Shown: in pieces, positions 51,666 to 59,998 of the stretch
How the letters are laid out: each line of letters opens with the position of its first letter
Position numbering within the stretch: position 1 is the first letter of the stretch
Assembly: GCF_009498455.1 (NCBI RefSeq)
Contig: NZ_CP045644.1
Location: forward strand, 1,457,001 to 1,521,000
Length of the DNA: 64,000 bases
Direction: 5' to 3'
Source of the DNA: Variovorax paradoxus
GTDB taxonomy: Bacteria > Pseudomonadota > Gammaproteobacteria > Burkholderiales > Burkholderiaceae_C
Program-made: the position numbers and the translations under genes
Notes under the pieces: model-generated
The model's database searches: none
What the model was told of the DNA's origin: nothing
Seen by the model: only the letters and a program-made list of their open reading frames with translations

Positions 51666-52610
51666 ATGAACTTTCAACAACTGCGCTCGGTACGCGAGGC
51701 CGTTCGTTGCGGCTTCAACCTGACCGAGGTCGCCCACACCCTTCACACCTCGCAGCCCGGCGTGAGCCGGCAGATCCGCGAGCTCGAGGAAGAGCTCGGC
51801 ATCGAGCTCTTCGTGCGTGCCGGCAAGCGGCTCACGGGCCTCACCGAGCCCGGCGGCCACGTGCTGCCGATCATCGAGCGCATGCTGATGGAAAGCAGCA
51901 ACCTCAAGCACGCGGGCCAGGAGTTCGTCGCGCAGCAAAGCGGCCTGCTCTCGGTGGCGGCCACGCACTCGCAGGCGCGCTATGCGATGCCGGTGGCGGT
52001 GCAGGAATTCCGCGCGCAGTTTCCGAACGTGAAACTGCACCTGCACCAGGGCTCGCCCAAGCAGATCGCGCAGATGCTGCTCGACGGCGAGGCCGACGTG
52101 GGCATCGCCACCGAGGCGCTGGGCGACTACCCGCAGCTCGTCGCCCTGCCCTGCTACCGCTGGACGCATTCGGTGATCGTGCCGCCAGGGCATCCGCTGC
52201 TCGACGCACCGCTCACGCTCGAGGCGCTCACGCAGCACCCGTTGATCACCTACGACACCGGCTTCACAGGCCGCTCGCGCATCGACGAAGCCTTCGAGCA
52301 GCGCGGCCTGCAGCCCAACATCGTGCTGGCCGCAATGGACGCCGACGTCATCAAGACCTATGTGCAGTTGGGCCTGGGCGTGGGCATCGTCGCCGGCGTG
52401 GCCTACGAGGCCGAGCGCGACACGCAGTTGCGCGCGCTCGACGCGGGTCGGCTGTTCGGCATCAACCTCACCAAGCTCGCCGTGCGGCGCGGCAACTACC
52501 TGCGCAAATATGTCTACGCGTTCATCGAATCGTTCGCACCGACCTTGACGCGCGCCATTGTCGAGAAGGCCTTGGGCGACGAGGTCAAGGTTTCTCACTA
52601 CGAGATTTAG
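51666..52610 (+). CDS. CysB/Cbl-like LysR-family regulator
   Basis: A 314-residue LysR. The start M-N-F-Q-Q-L-R-S-V-R-E-A and T-S-Q-P-G-V-S-R-Q-I-R-E-L-E-E-E recognition helix match CysB and Cbl, activators of sulphur assimilation. The effector domain keeps the T-H-S-Q-A-R-Y segment (about 99-105), where CysB binds sulphate/acetylserine. No sulphur genes are adjacent, so targets lie elsewhere. 174 bp of non-coding sequence separate it from the divergent TetR gene. Confidence 0.9.
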   Translation: MNFQQLRSVREAVRCGFNLTEVAHTLHTSQPGVSRQIRELEEELGIELFVRAGKRLTGLTEPGGHVLPIIERMLMESSNLKHAGQEFVAQQSGLLSVAATHSQARYAMPVAVQEFRAQFPNVKLHLHQGSPKQIAQMLLDGEADVGIATEALGDYPQLVALPCYRWTHSVIVPPGHPLLDAPLTLEALTQHPLITYDTGFTGRSRIDEAFEQRGLQPNIVLAAMDADVIKTYVQLGLGVGIVAGVAYEAERDTQLRALDAGRLFGINLTKLAVRRGNYLRKYVYAFIESFAPTLTRAIVEKALGDEVKVSHYEI

Positions 52611-52723
52611 CTCAAGCGCAACGAAATCGACACTTCCGGCTCCAGGGTTGAAAAGAATGCGCGCGGCTTCACACAAGCGGCGTACATTCGGGTTAATTCC
52701 TTGGCTCCCGGAACGGATCAGCA

Positions 52724-52993
52724 ATGGCATCGACTTCGCAGCAGCAGCAGAAACTACAGGCCACCCGGGCCGCCCAAAAGGCGGCCGATGCAGCGGAGAA
52801 GCGCGAACGCCTGAAGCGTGCCCTGCCTGCCACCGTTGAACTGCTGCAAAGCCGCCAGGCCGATCGCATCGACGATCGCGACATCGACGCCTACGTCGAT
52901 CTCAACTGGCTCGAATGGCATGGCGGTGGCTTGCGCCTCACCATCACCGGGCGCAACGTGTGCGCCCAGTCGGCCGCCACCGCGGTGGCCTGA
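52724..52993 (+). CDS. hypothetical small basic protein
   Basis: An 89-residue protein with a Gln/Ala/Lys-rich helix (about 6-32) and a C-terminal beta-like part W-H-G-G-G-L-R-L-T-I-T-G. The segment D-D-R-D-I-D-A-Y-V-D-L-N-W may be a helix hairpin. I do not recognise a family. It is followed by a strong terminator and stands alone. Confidence 0.6.
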   Translation: MASTSQQQQKLQATRAAQKAADAAEKRERLKRALPATVELLQSRQADRIDDRDIDAYVDLNWLEWHGGGLRLTITGRNVCAQSAATAVA

Positions 52994-53019
52994 CAAACCC
53001 CTCCCCCAGTTCCCCAAAG

Positions 53020-53051
53020 AAAAACCGCCACAGTCTCCTGTGGCGGTTTTT
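53020..53051. terminator. bidirectional Rho-independent terminator
   Basis: AAAAACCGCCACA pairs fully with TGTGGCGGTTTTT around a 6-base loop, giving a 13-bp stem with T-runs on both strands. It serves the hypothetical gene on the plus strand and the RcnB-like gene on the minus strand. Confidence 0.92.
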
Positions 53052-53083
53052 GCATGTGCGCGGTGTGAACGCGGAGCGAAGGC

Positions 53084-53554
53084 TTACTGGCCCGCGATGA
53101 TCTGCGCGATGAGGCCCGTGGCAATGGCTGCGAGCACGTAGTCACCGCCCACACCCACCCACTGGTAGCCGCGCGGCGGCTGCTGCAGGCGGTAGGCGCG
53201 CCAGTCGTTCACCACGTAGTTGCGGCCCCGGTACTCGGTCGGCACGCGGCCACCACGGCGCCACTCGCTGTGCGGCTGCGGGAAGCCCCGGCGGTCGAAC
53301 TGGCGACCGTCGCGGAAGTCCTGGTCGCCGCGGTAACCGGCGTGAGGGCCGCGGTGCGAGCGGTGGTCGTTGCGCTGTTCGTAGCGGCCTGCACCGCGAT
53401 GGTCCCCACGGTGGTCATCGCGCTGCTCGTAGCGGCCGCCGCCCGGACGGTGGTCGTCGCCCCGGCGATCTTGCGCCAGCGCGCTGCCTGCTGCCAGGGA
53501 CAGTGCGAGCGCCGCAACGGCGGCAGTGGTGAGGCGCTTGGTACGGAAGATCAT
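53084..53554 (-). CDS. RcnB-family periplasmic protein, His/Arg/Asp-rich
   Basis: A 156-residue protein with a Sec signal peptide (A-A-V-A-A-L-A-L-S-L-A-A-G-S-A-L-A, cleavage near 28). The mature N-terminus has repeats rich in D-H-R, R-Y-E-Q-R and H-R-G, suited to metal binding. The C-terminus holds the RcnB-like Y-V-V-N-D-W-R-A-Y-R-L and a final hydrophobic stretch. RcnB is involved in nickel/cobalt homeostasis in E. coli; here that is an analogy. The start at 53554 is chosen for the signal peptide. Confidence 0.8.
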   Translation of the reverse strand: MIFRTKRLTTAAVAALALSLAAGSALAQDRRGDDHRPGGGRYEQRDDHRGDHRGAGRYEQRNDHRSHRGPHAGYRGDQDFRDGRQFDRRGFPQPHSEWRRGGRVPTEYRGRNYVVNDWRAYRLQQPPRGYQWVGVGGDYVLAAIATGLIAQIIAGQ

Positions 53555-53691
53555 CTGGAACTCCTTTTGTTTGTCTGTGATGACGCCTCCATTGTGTGCA
53601 GCCCATGTGTCTGCTTGCGATGCGTCAGGTCTTCGTCGGATGAAATACGGTAAGCGCAGGTATCTGCGCGGCGTGTTGTCCTGCACGTTCT

Positions 53692-54282
53692 TCATGCGGG
53701 TGCGTAGCGGTTCACCACCATGCCGCAGTCGTAGGCCGTCGATCCGAGCAGCCGAAGCGCATGGCCATGGCGCGTGTCGTGAAACACAGAGCGGCCCGCG
53801 CCGACGGCCGTGGGGTTCACGAAGAACTGGAACTCGTCGACCAGCCCCGCCGACGTGAGCGACGACGCAAAACCGACACCGCCGATGGTGAGGATGTCTT
53901 TGCCCGGCTGGCGCTTGAGCGCATTCACTTCGTCGGCCATGGCGCCGCGTGCGATGTCGGTGCGCTCCCAGCGCGAGGCCTTCAGCTTGTTCGTGAGCAC
54001 GACCTTGCGTGCCTCGACGATCCGCTGGGCAAAGGCGTAGTCGGGGTTCGCCGGAAAGCGCGTCGCGGCGCGGCCCCAGTGCTCAAGGTAGCCCTCCTCG
54101 ATGATCTTGCGGCTCAACAGGATGGTGTCGACGCCCGCGAACACGGCGTTGAAGTCACGCTTGAGCGCCGCGTCCCAGCCCCACCGGTCGCCCCAGCCCC
54201 ACAGCTGCCAGTCGATGTCACCGTTGGCCGGCGACACGAACCCGTCGACCGACATCTGCATTTGCACGATGAGCTTTCGCAT
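53692..54282 (-). CDS. dihydrofolate-reductase-family protein (RibD C-terminal-like)
   Basis: A 196-residue DHFR-like protein. It starts M-R-K-L-I-V-Q-M-Q-M-S-V-D-G-F-V, the RibD-C family beginning, with D-T-I-L-L-S-R-K near 51 and I-G-G-V-G-F-A near 131. These proteins reduce pterin or flavin-like compounds and are often controlled by HxlR. AGGAG precedes the start. Divergent from the HxlR gene across 111 bp with a repeated element. Confidence 0.87.
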   Translation of the reverse strand: MRKLIVQMQMSVDGFVSPANGDIDWQLWGWGDRWGWDAALKRDFNAVFAGVDTILLSRKIIEEGYLEHWGRAATRFPANPDYAFAQRIVEARKVVLTNKLKASRWERTDIARGAMADEVNALKRQPGKDILTIGGVGFASSLTSAGLVDEFQFFVNPTAVGAGRSVFHDTRHGHALRLLGSTAYDCGMVVNRYAPA

Positions 54283-54308
54283 CGAAGTCTCCTGAAAAGT
54301 CGCTTGCA

Positions 54309-54374
54309 CAAACCGATCTTGAAATGCAAGCAGTTTCAGTATTCTCAAACCGATGCGAAAATGCAAGCAGTTTC
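54309..54374. promoter_or_regulatory. two 29-bp direct repeats in the DHFR/HxlR divergent promoter
   Basis: Units at 54309-54337 and 54346-54374 share CAAACCGAT then AAATGCAAGCAGTTTC with four differing bases between; the period is 37 bp. CTTGCA at 54303 and TGCAAG at 54325 also form an inverted pair. A paired site of this size suits two HxlR dimers. Confidence 0.6.
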
Positions 54375-54393
54375 TTGAACCGGCGGAATCCCG

Positions 54394-54816
54394 ATGGCCC
54401 TCCAGCAGAAGTCCCCGTGCCCGATCAACCTCGCGCTCGAAGTCGTCGGCGACCGCTGGAGCCTGCTGATCGTTCGCGACCTGATGTTTGCCGAGAAGCG
54501 GCACTTCCGCGAGTTCCTGCAGTCCGAGGAAGGCATCTCCTCGAACATCCTCACGGAGCGGCTGAACACGTTGGTCGAACATGGCGTGCTCAGCAAGACC
54601 GACGACCCCACGCACAAGCAGAAGGCGCTCTACAGCCTCACGCCCGTGGGCATCGACCTGCTTCCGGTGATCACGCAGCTCGGCATCTGGGGGCGCAAGC
54701 ACCGGCCGGTGACGGCCGAGAGCGGTGCGCCCGCGGCCGCGCTGGAAAAAGGCGGGCCGGTGCTGCAGAAGAAGATGCGGGCCGCGCTGCGCAAGGCGCA
54801 CCTGGGCGGCCGATAG
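54394..54816 (+). CDS. HxlR-family transcriptional regulator
   Basis: A 140-residue winged-helix regulator with C-P-I-N-L-A-L-E-V-V-G-D-R-W-S-L-L-I-V-R-D-L near the N-terminus, diagnostic for HxlR/YodB. The conserved Cys9 may sense electrophiles or oxidants. H-F-R-E-F and G-I-S-S-N-I-L-T-E-R-L (about 45-57) form the recognition helix. It probably regulates the divergent DHFR-family gene. Confidence 0.9.
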   Translation: MALQQKSPCPINLALEVVGDRWSLLIVRDLMFAEKRHFREFLQSEEGISSNILTERLNTLVEHGVLSKTDDPTHKQKALYSLTPVGIDLLPVITQLGIWGRKHRPVTAESGAPAAALEKGGPVLQKKMRAALRKAHLGGR

Positions 54817-54825
54817 CGCTGCGCC

Positions 54826-55719
54826 CTACCCGCCCACCGTGCTGTTCGCCGCGTCGCTGCGCGCACGGCCCTGGGCCACCAGCTCGTCCAGCGGTGGCAG
54901 GTCAAGTTCGATCCACGCGCCGTGCGCGCGTGCGAGGTCGAAGGTGCCGGTCGACTGCGGCCGGTCGGTGTGCAGCACCAGCGCGTACGGGCCCTCGCCG
55001 CGCACGGCGATGCGCTGTGCGAGCGCGTCCCCACCCAGCTCTGCCGTCGAGGCGCGGTCGCGCGGTGACGACAGCACGAGCACGCTGCTTCCCAATGCGA
55101 TCACCGCCACGCGCACCTGGCTGGCGGGCACGGCGACGGGCTCGCCGATGTGCGTGCTCGTGTCGTCGGACACGGTGCCCAGCAAGGCGCGGTAGCGCGC
55201 CAGCGTGGCGTCGAGGTCGCGCACGGCGATGGCCAGGCTGGCCACGCCAAGCACGCCGTTGGGATGCACGCGCGCGGCGCCCTCGGGCACGCGCAGGGCA
55301 CGCCGCGTGAGGTCGCCGCACAGGAACGGCAGGTCGGCCGACGGGGCGCGCGCGGTCTGCCAGCGCAGGTGTTCGCCGTCGGGGCGCACGCGCCCGCCGT
55401 CGAGCGGGCCTTCGAGCACGAGGCCGCGCGCTTTCGCGTCGGCCACGGTGACCGCCGTATCGCGCGGCAGCAGTGCAAAGTCGACGATGCCTTCGCCGTG
55501 CCGCTGCAGCAGCTGCCACCAGCGCTCGGCGGGCGCCGGTTCGCGCCACGCGATGAGTTCGAAGTAGCTGCCGTCGCTGAACACGACGAGCGCGTTGTGC
55601 GTGCTGCGGCCCGGATGGTCGCCGCCGCGCAGCACATGGAAGCCGAGCGCGACGTAGTCGGCGATGGCGCGTTCGAGGTCGTGCACGGCGATCACGACGT
55701 GGTCGAGGGTCAAGGGCAT
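54826..55719 (-). CDS. VOC-family protein (glyoxalase-like)
   Basis: A 297-residue protein with two VOC-type halves; L-D-H-V-V-I-A-V-H-D-L-E-R-A at the N-terminus is the first beta-alpha-beta unit with the metal-ligand His. A second similar unit begins near residue 165. It resembles the glyoxalase-like PF13468 group. It lies 43 bp downstream of the livF-like gene on the same strand and so ends this ABC operon. Substrate unknown. Confidence 0.82.
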   Translation of the reverse strand: MPLTLDHVVIAVHDLERAIADYVALGFHVLRGGDHPGRSTHNALVVFSDGSYFELIAWREPAPAERWWQLLQRHGEGIVDFALLPRDTAVTVADAKARGLVLEGPLDGGRVRPDGEHLRWQTARAPSADLPFLCGDLTRRALRVPEGAARVHPNGVLGVASLAIAVRDLDATLARYRALLGTVSDDTSTHIGEPVAVPASQVRVAVIALGSSVLVLSSPRDRASTAELGGDALAQRIAVRGEGPYALVLHTDRPQSTGTFDLARAHGAWIELDLPPLDELVAQGRARSDAANSTVGG

Positions 55720-55762
55720 GGTGAAGGCCTTCCTTCCAGCAGAGGTGGTGTTGTCGTCGTCG

Positions 55763-56611
55763 TCAGGAGGCTGTGCGGGCGGCGCCCTCGCCACCCAGGT
55801 AGGCATCGCGGATGCGTGCGTCGGCCAGCAGCGCGCGGGCCGGGCCCGAGAGCACGATGCGACCGGTTTGCAGCACGTAGCCGTGGTGGGCGATCTGCAG
55901 CGCGAGGCTGGCGTTCTGCTCGACCATGAAGACCGAGACGCCCTGCGCGTTGATGCGCGCGATGAGCCCGAGCACCTTGTCGACGTACAGCGGCGACAGG
56001 CCCATGGTGGGCTCGTCCATGCACAGCAGCTGCGGCCGGCCCATGAGCGCGCGCGCCATGGCCACCATCTGCTGCTCGCCGCCCGAAAGCGTGCCGGCCA
56101 GGAAGCCCAGGCGCTCCGCCACGCGCGGGAACAGTTCGAGCATGCGCGCCAGGTCTTCGGCCACGCCCGCGCGGTCGCGGCGCGCATAAGCGCCCATGAG
56201 CAGGTTCTCGCGCACGGTCATCGCGGGGAACAGGCGGCGTGCCTCGGGCACCGAGCCGATGCCCTTGCGGATGATCTGCGGCGTGCTCAGGCCGAGTGTC
56301 GATTCGCCGTTGAAGCTGACCTCGCCCGAGCGCGGCTTGAGCAAGCCGAGCACGATCTTCATCGTCGTCGACTTGCCGCTCGCGTTGCCACCGAGCAGGC
56401 TGACGATCTGGCCTTTGCGCACTTCGATGTCGAGGTCGAAGTGGGCCTGCACGGGGCCGTAGAAGCTGTTGATCTTCTGGAGTTGGAGCAGTGGACGCGT
56501 GGCGTTGCCGGAAGCGGGTGCCGTGGTGCGTTCGGGCAGACCCTCACCCCAACCCTCTCCCCGCAAGGGAGAGGGAGCCAGAAGGCCGGTGCGGGCGACA
56601 GTCGCGATCAT
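55763..56611 (-). CDS. ABC transporter ATP-binding protein (LivF-like) with repeat-encoded N-terminal extension
   Basis: A 282-residue ATPase. Walker A is G-G-N-A-S-G-K-S-T near 74-82, signature L-S-G-G-E-Q-Q-M-V about 175, Walker B L-L-C-M-D-E-P-T-M-G-L about 197. The family start is at about residue 42. Residues 12-25 are encoded by one palindromic repeat arm (56539-56578), in frame. No other ATG, GTG or TTG lies between the repeat and the ATPase core, and the ATG overlaps the livG stop (ATGA), so translation seems to run through the repeat. Confidence 0.85.
   Translation of the reverse strand: MIATVARTGLLAPSPLRGEGWGEGLPERTTAPASGNATRPLLQLQKINSFYGPVQAHFDLDIEVRKGQIVSLLGGNASGKSTTMKIVLGLLKPRSGEVSFNGESTLGLSTPQIIRKGIGSVPEARRLFPAMTVRENLLMGAYARRDRAGVAEDLARMLELFPRVAERLGFLAGTLSGGEQQMVAMARALMGRPQLLCMDEPTMGLSPLYVDKVLGLIARINAQGVSVFMVEQNASLALQIAHHGYVLQTGRIVLSGPARALLADARIRDAYLGGEGAARTAS
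56539..56578. repeat. single palindromic repeat arm inside the livF-like coding region
   Basis: CCCTCACCCCAACC followed by CTCTCCCC-GCAA-GGGAGAGGG is one arm of the same subfamily as 29508-29546 and 59868-59902. Here it is read as A-P-S-P-L-R-G-E-G-W-G-E-G-L in the livF-like protein. Confidence 0.85.
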
Positions 56612-57459
56612 GCGGGCACCGCTTCTTTCTGCGCTTCGCCGACATGGCGATGGCCGAGGTAGGCCTCGATCACCGCGGGGTCGTTGCGCACCGCGTCCGG
56701 CAGGCCTTCTGCGATCTTGCGTCCGTCGTCGAGCACCGCCACGCGGTCGGACAGCTGCATCACGAGGTCGAGCTTGTGCTCGATCAGCAGGATGGTCTGG
56801 CCGCGCGCCTTGAGGCCGCGAATGATCTCCAGCATCTCGGCCGTCTCGCTCTCGTTCATGCCGGCGGTGGGCTCGTCGAGCAGCAGCAGGCGCGGCCGCA
56901 GCGCGAGGGCACGCGCGATCTCGACGCGGCGACGGTTGGCGTACGAGAGGCTGTAGGCTGGATGGTCGGTGCGCGGCGTGAGCCGTTCGCCGAAGAGCGC
57001 GATGATCTCGCGCGCCTCGTCGCGCAGCGCTTCTTCCTCGCGCCGCACGGCACTCGGCTGCACCAGCGCAAGGGCCAGCTCGGCCAATGCACCCAGGCCC
57101 GGCACACCGCCCACACGTGGTTTCACGGCGCGCAGCCGCGTGTGCGCGCCGACCAGCACGTTGTCGAGCACCGAGAGGTTCGCGAACACGCGCCCGTGCT
57201 GGAAGGTGCGCGCGAGGCCGCGCTGTGCGAGCTGTTGCGCGGGCAGGCCGGTGATGTCGTGTCCGTCGAAGCGCACCTGCCCGGCGTCGGGCTTGTCGAG
57301 GCCCGTGACGAGGTTGAACAGCGTGGTCTTGCCCGCGCCGTTCGGACCGATCACGCTCAGCAGTTCGCCTTCGCCCACCTGCAGGTCGACGGCGTTGACA
57401 GCCGTGAGCCCGCCGAAGCGGCGCACGAGGCCGCGCACTTCAAGCAGTGGCAAGGGCAT
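56608..57459 (-). CDS. ABC transporter ATP-binding protein (LivG-like)
   Basis: A 283-residue ATPase. Walker A is G-P-N-G-A-G-K-T-T about 38-46, signature L-S-Y-A-N-R-R-R-V about 171, Walker B L-L-L-L-D-E-P-T-A-G-M about 192 and I-E-H-K switch. The stop overlaps the livF-like start, and the start overlaps the OsmC gene by 20 bases. Part of the importer at 55763-61183; its ligand is not known. Confidence 0.92.
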   Translation of the reverse strand: MPLPLLEVRGLVRRFGGLTAVNAVDLQVGEGELLSVIGPNGAGKTTLFNLVTGLDKPDAGQVRFDGHDITGLPAQQLAQRGLARTFQHGRVFANLSVLDNVLVGAHTRLRAVKPRVGGVPGLGALAELALALVQPSAVRREEEALRDEAREIIALFGERLTPRTDHPAYSLSYANRRRVEIARALALRPRLLLLDEPTAGMNESETAEMLEIIRGLKARGQTILLIEHKLDLVMQLSDRVAVLDDGRKIAEGLPDAVRNDPAVIEAYLGHRHVGEAQKEAVPA

Positions 57460-58015
57460 CGGCGGTGCGATCGGAAGTGAGGGCGGCCTTCGAGTTCACG
57501 AGCTTCACCTCGGCGCGAATGGCCTGCGGGTTGCGCAGCAGGTTGAGGATGGGGCAGTTGCGCTCCACCGCTTCGAACAGCGCGTCGATCTCTTCCCGGC
57601 TTGCGGGCGAATCGATGTGCACCGTGTAGCCGATCTCGTGCGGCCAGATCGGCGTCTGCTCGTGGCCCGGCTTGCCGCCGCGCGGGTCGATGACGCCGGT
57701 CACCTCGACCTCGAGGCTTTCGAGCGGCACCTGGCGTTCGGCCGCCTGGATCAGGAAGATGTGCGTCACGCAGGTGCCGAGCACGCCCAGCTGCAGCTCG
57801 GGCGAACTCGGCCCGAGGTTGTAGCCCGCGAAATCGGGCGGGCTGTCGCTGATGACCTGGTGCTCGCGGATGCGCAGGCGGCGCACGCCGCTGCGGCCTT
57901 CGGCGCGCACGCTGGCCTTGAGCTGCGAAGGCTGTGCAGTGCCGGCCGCGACGGTGGCGTTGCGTGCCAGCACGGCGGTGCGTTTCTCGGCGAGGTAGTC
58001 GTTGAGGTGGCTCAT
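57440..58015 (-). CDS. OsmC-family protein
   Basis: A 191-residue OsmC/Ohr-like protein. It has the two typical cysteines: L-G-T-C-V-T near 92 and N-C-P-I-L-N near 153. These act as peroxidatic thiols or bind other ligands in related proteins. It is nested in the ABC importer operon, overlapping the LivG-like start by 20 bp and lying 14 bp after the permease gene. That location suggests a cargo-linked role, such as detoxifying a reactive substrate or peroxide. Confidence 0.85.
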   Translation of the reverse strand: MSHLNDYLAEKRTAVLARNATVAAGTAQPSQLKASVRAEGRSGVRRLRIREHQVISDSPPDFAGYNLGPSSPELQLGVLGTCVTHIFLIQAAERQVPLESLEVEVTGVIDPRGGKPGHEQTPIWPHEIGYTVHIDSPASREEIDALFEAVERNCPILNLLRNPQAIRAEVKLVNSKAALTSDRTADALATA

Positions 58016-58029
58016 GGTGTGTGGTTCTT

Positions 58030-59859
58030 TCAGACAGTGCCGAGCAGGCCTTGGGGACGGAAGCGGATCAGCAGAAGCAGCGCAACGCCGTAGATCAGCA
58101 TGCGGTACTCGGCCGTCACGCGGAACAGCTCGGGCAGGCTCACGAGCGCGACCGCACCCAGCAGTGCGCCGCTGATGTTTCCGAGCCCGCCGAGGATCAC
58201 CATCGTGAGTGCGAGGATCGAGATCTGCGAGCCGAAGGTCTCGTGGTTGATGTACGAGTACATGTGCGCGGTGAAGGCGCCGCTCACGCCCGCTGCGAAG
58301 CCGCCGAAGCCGAAGGCCAGCGCCTTGTAGCGGTCGGGGCTCACGCCGTAGGCGCGTGCGGCGACCTCGTCTTCGCGCACGGCGCGGAAGGTGCGGCCCA
58401 GGTGCGAGCGCAGCAGGCGCCACTGCAGCAGGGCCAGCAGCACCAGTGCACCGAACGAGGCCCAGTAGATCGCCTCGTTCGACGACGCATCGCGACCGAA
58501 CAGCGACAGCGGCGGAATGCCCGACACGCCGATGGGCCCGCGCGTGAGGCTTTCCCAGTTGAGGATGGTGAGCGCCACGATCTCGCCGATGCCGAGCGTG
58601 GCGATCGACACGTAGTGCCCGCGCAGGCGGAAGGCCGGGAAGATGAGCGCCGTGCCGATCAGCGAGGTGAGTACGCCCGCGACCACGATGCCCGTGCCCA
58701 CGGACAGGTGCAGGTCGAGCACCAGCAGCGACGAGGCATACGCGCCGATGGCCAGCAGCCCCGCATGGCCCAGCGAGATCTGTCCGATGGTGCCGGCCAC
58801 CAGCGTGAGGCTCAAGGCGAGCGCACCGTAGAGCCACGCGTTGGTGAGCGTCTGCAGCACGTAGGGCGACGGATTGAACAGCGGCAGCAGCACGGCCGCG
58901 GCGAACAGCGCGAGCAACACGCGCGGCGGCACGCGCCACGGTTTGCTCGGTGCGATGAAGGTTCCGGTGAGCGGCTCGGGCGGCAGCACACGCTTGCGGC
59001 CGAAGAGGCCGTTCGGCTTCCACACCAGAATGACGAGCAGCAGCGCAAACGCAAACAGGTTGCGGTACGGCGTGCCGAGGATCGCCACGCCATAGCTTTC
59101 GATGAGCCCCAGCAGCAGGCTGCCGACGATGGCGCCGGGCACGTTGCCCACGCCGCCGACCACCGTCGCCACCACGCCCTTGAGCGTGGCCTGGAAGCTC
59201 ATCGCCGGGCTGATGTTGTTGTAGTACATGCCCACCAGCAGGCCCGAGAGCCCACCCAGCGCGGCGGCAATGGCGAACACGGTCTGGTTCACGCGATTCA
59301 CGTCCACGCCCATCTGCTGCGCGGCGTCGCGGTCTTGCGCGGTGGCGCGCACGGCCCAGCCGAGCTTCGTGAAACGCAGGAAGCCGAACAGCACGGCCGC
59401 GCTCGTGATGCCGATGCCCGCGATCAGCAGGTCGAGCGCGCCGATGGTGCCGGTGCCGATCTGCAGCCGCCACTCGGGCAGCTGCGTGGGCAGCGCGCGC
59501 GGGTCGGGGCTGAACACCAGCTGCACGAGGATGTCGAGCACGAAGCTGATGCCGATGGTGGCCAGCAGCGGCGCGATGCGCGCCGCGCCCTGCAGTGGCC
59601 GCAGACCCACGCGCTCGATGAGCATGCCGAGCGCGCCACTGCCGAGCACCACCAGCGCGATGGTGATCGGCAGCGGCGTGTGCAGGTAGGTGATGCTGGC
59701 CCAGCCGATGTACGCGCCCACGGTGTACACCGAGCCGTGCGCGAAGTTGATGAGCTGCGAGACGCCGAAGATCAGCGCGAGCCCGACCGCCAGCAACGCA
59801 TAGATGTTGCCGATGATCAGGCCGTTGACCGTGTGGTCGAAGAAGGAGGTGAAGCTCAT
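58030..59859 (-). CDS. fused branched-chain-type ABC permease (LivH-LivM)
   Basis: A 609-residue protein in which a LivH-like domain (about 1-295; [15 protein letters not shown] near 35) is joined to a LivM-like domain (about 320-609; [14 protein letters not shown] near 372). Fusion gives a one-gene channel. The start at 59859 is the methionine before S-F-T-S-F-F, with GAGGGGG from the neighbouring repeat as ribosome-binding site. It is followed directly by OsmC. Confidence 0.9.
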   Translation of the reverse strand: MSFTSFFDHTVNGLIIGNIYALLAVGLALIFGVSQLINFAHGSVYTVGAYIGWASITYLHTPLPITIALVVLGSGALGMLIERVGLRPLQGAARIAPLLATIGISFVLDILVQLVFSPDPRALPTQLPEWRLQIGTGTIGALDLLIAGIGITSAAVLFGFLRFTKLGWAVRATAQDRDAAQQMGVDVNRVNQTVFAIAAALGGLSGLLVGMYYNNISPAMSFQATLKGVVATVVGGVGNVPGAIVGSLLLGLIESYGVAILGTPYRNLFAFALLLVILVWKPNGLFGRKRVLPPEPLTGTFIAPSKPWRVPPRVLLALFAAAVLLPLFNPSPYVLQTLTNAWLYGALALSLTLVAGTIGQISLGHAGLLAIGAYASSLLVLDLHLSVGTGIVVAGVLTSLIGTALIFPAFRLRGHYVSIATLGIGEIVALTILNWESLTRGPIGVSGIPPLSLFGRDASSNEAIYWASFGALVLLALLQWRLLRSHLGRTFRAVREDEVAARAYGVSPDRYKALAFGFGGFAAGVSGAFTAHMYSYINHETFGSQISILALTMVILGGLGNISGALLGAVALVSLPELFRVTAEYRMLIYGVALLLLIRFRPQGLLGTV

Positions 59860-59867
59860 CGGTATGA

Positions 59868-59983
59868 CCCCCTCTCCCTCTGGGAGAGGGTTGGGGTGAG
59901 GGCAGCGGCCTGTGCGAAGGCCAGACGTGTATCGAAGGCCCCTGCCCTCACCCTGGCCCTCTCCCGCAAGCGGGAGAGGGAAC
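59868..59983. repeat. palindromic repeat pair upstream of the fused permease
   Basis: The arm at 59868-59902 (CCCTCTCCC-TCT-GGGAGAGGG then TTGGGGTGAGGGC) and the inverted arm at 59943-59983 (CCCTCACCCTGGCC then CTCTCCCGC-AA-GCGGGAGAG) lie between the binding-protein and permease genes. The left arm sits 8 bases from the permease start. Confidence 0.8.
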
Positions 59984-59998
59984 AATTCAAAGACCCGT

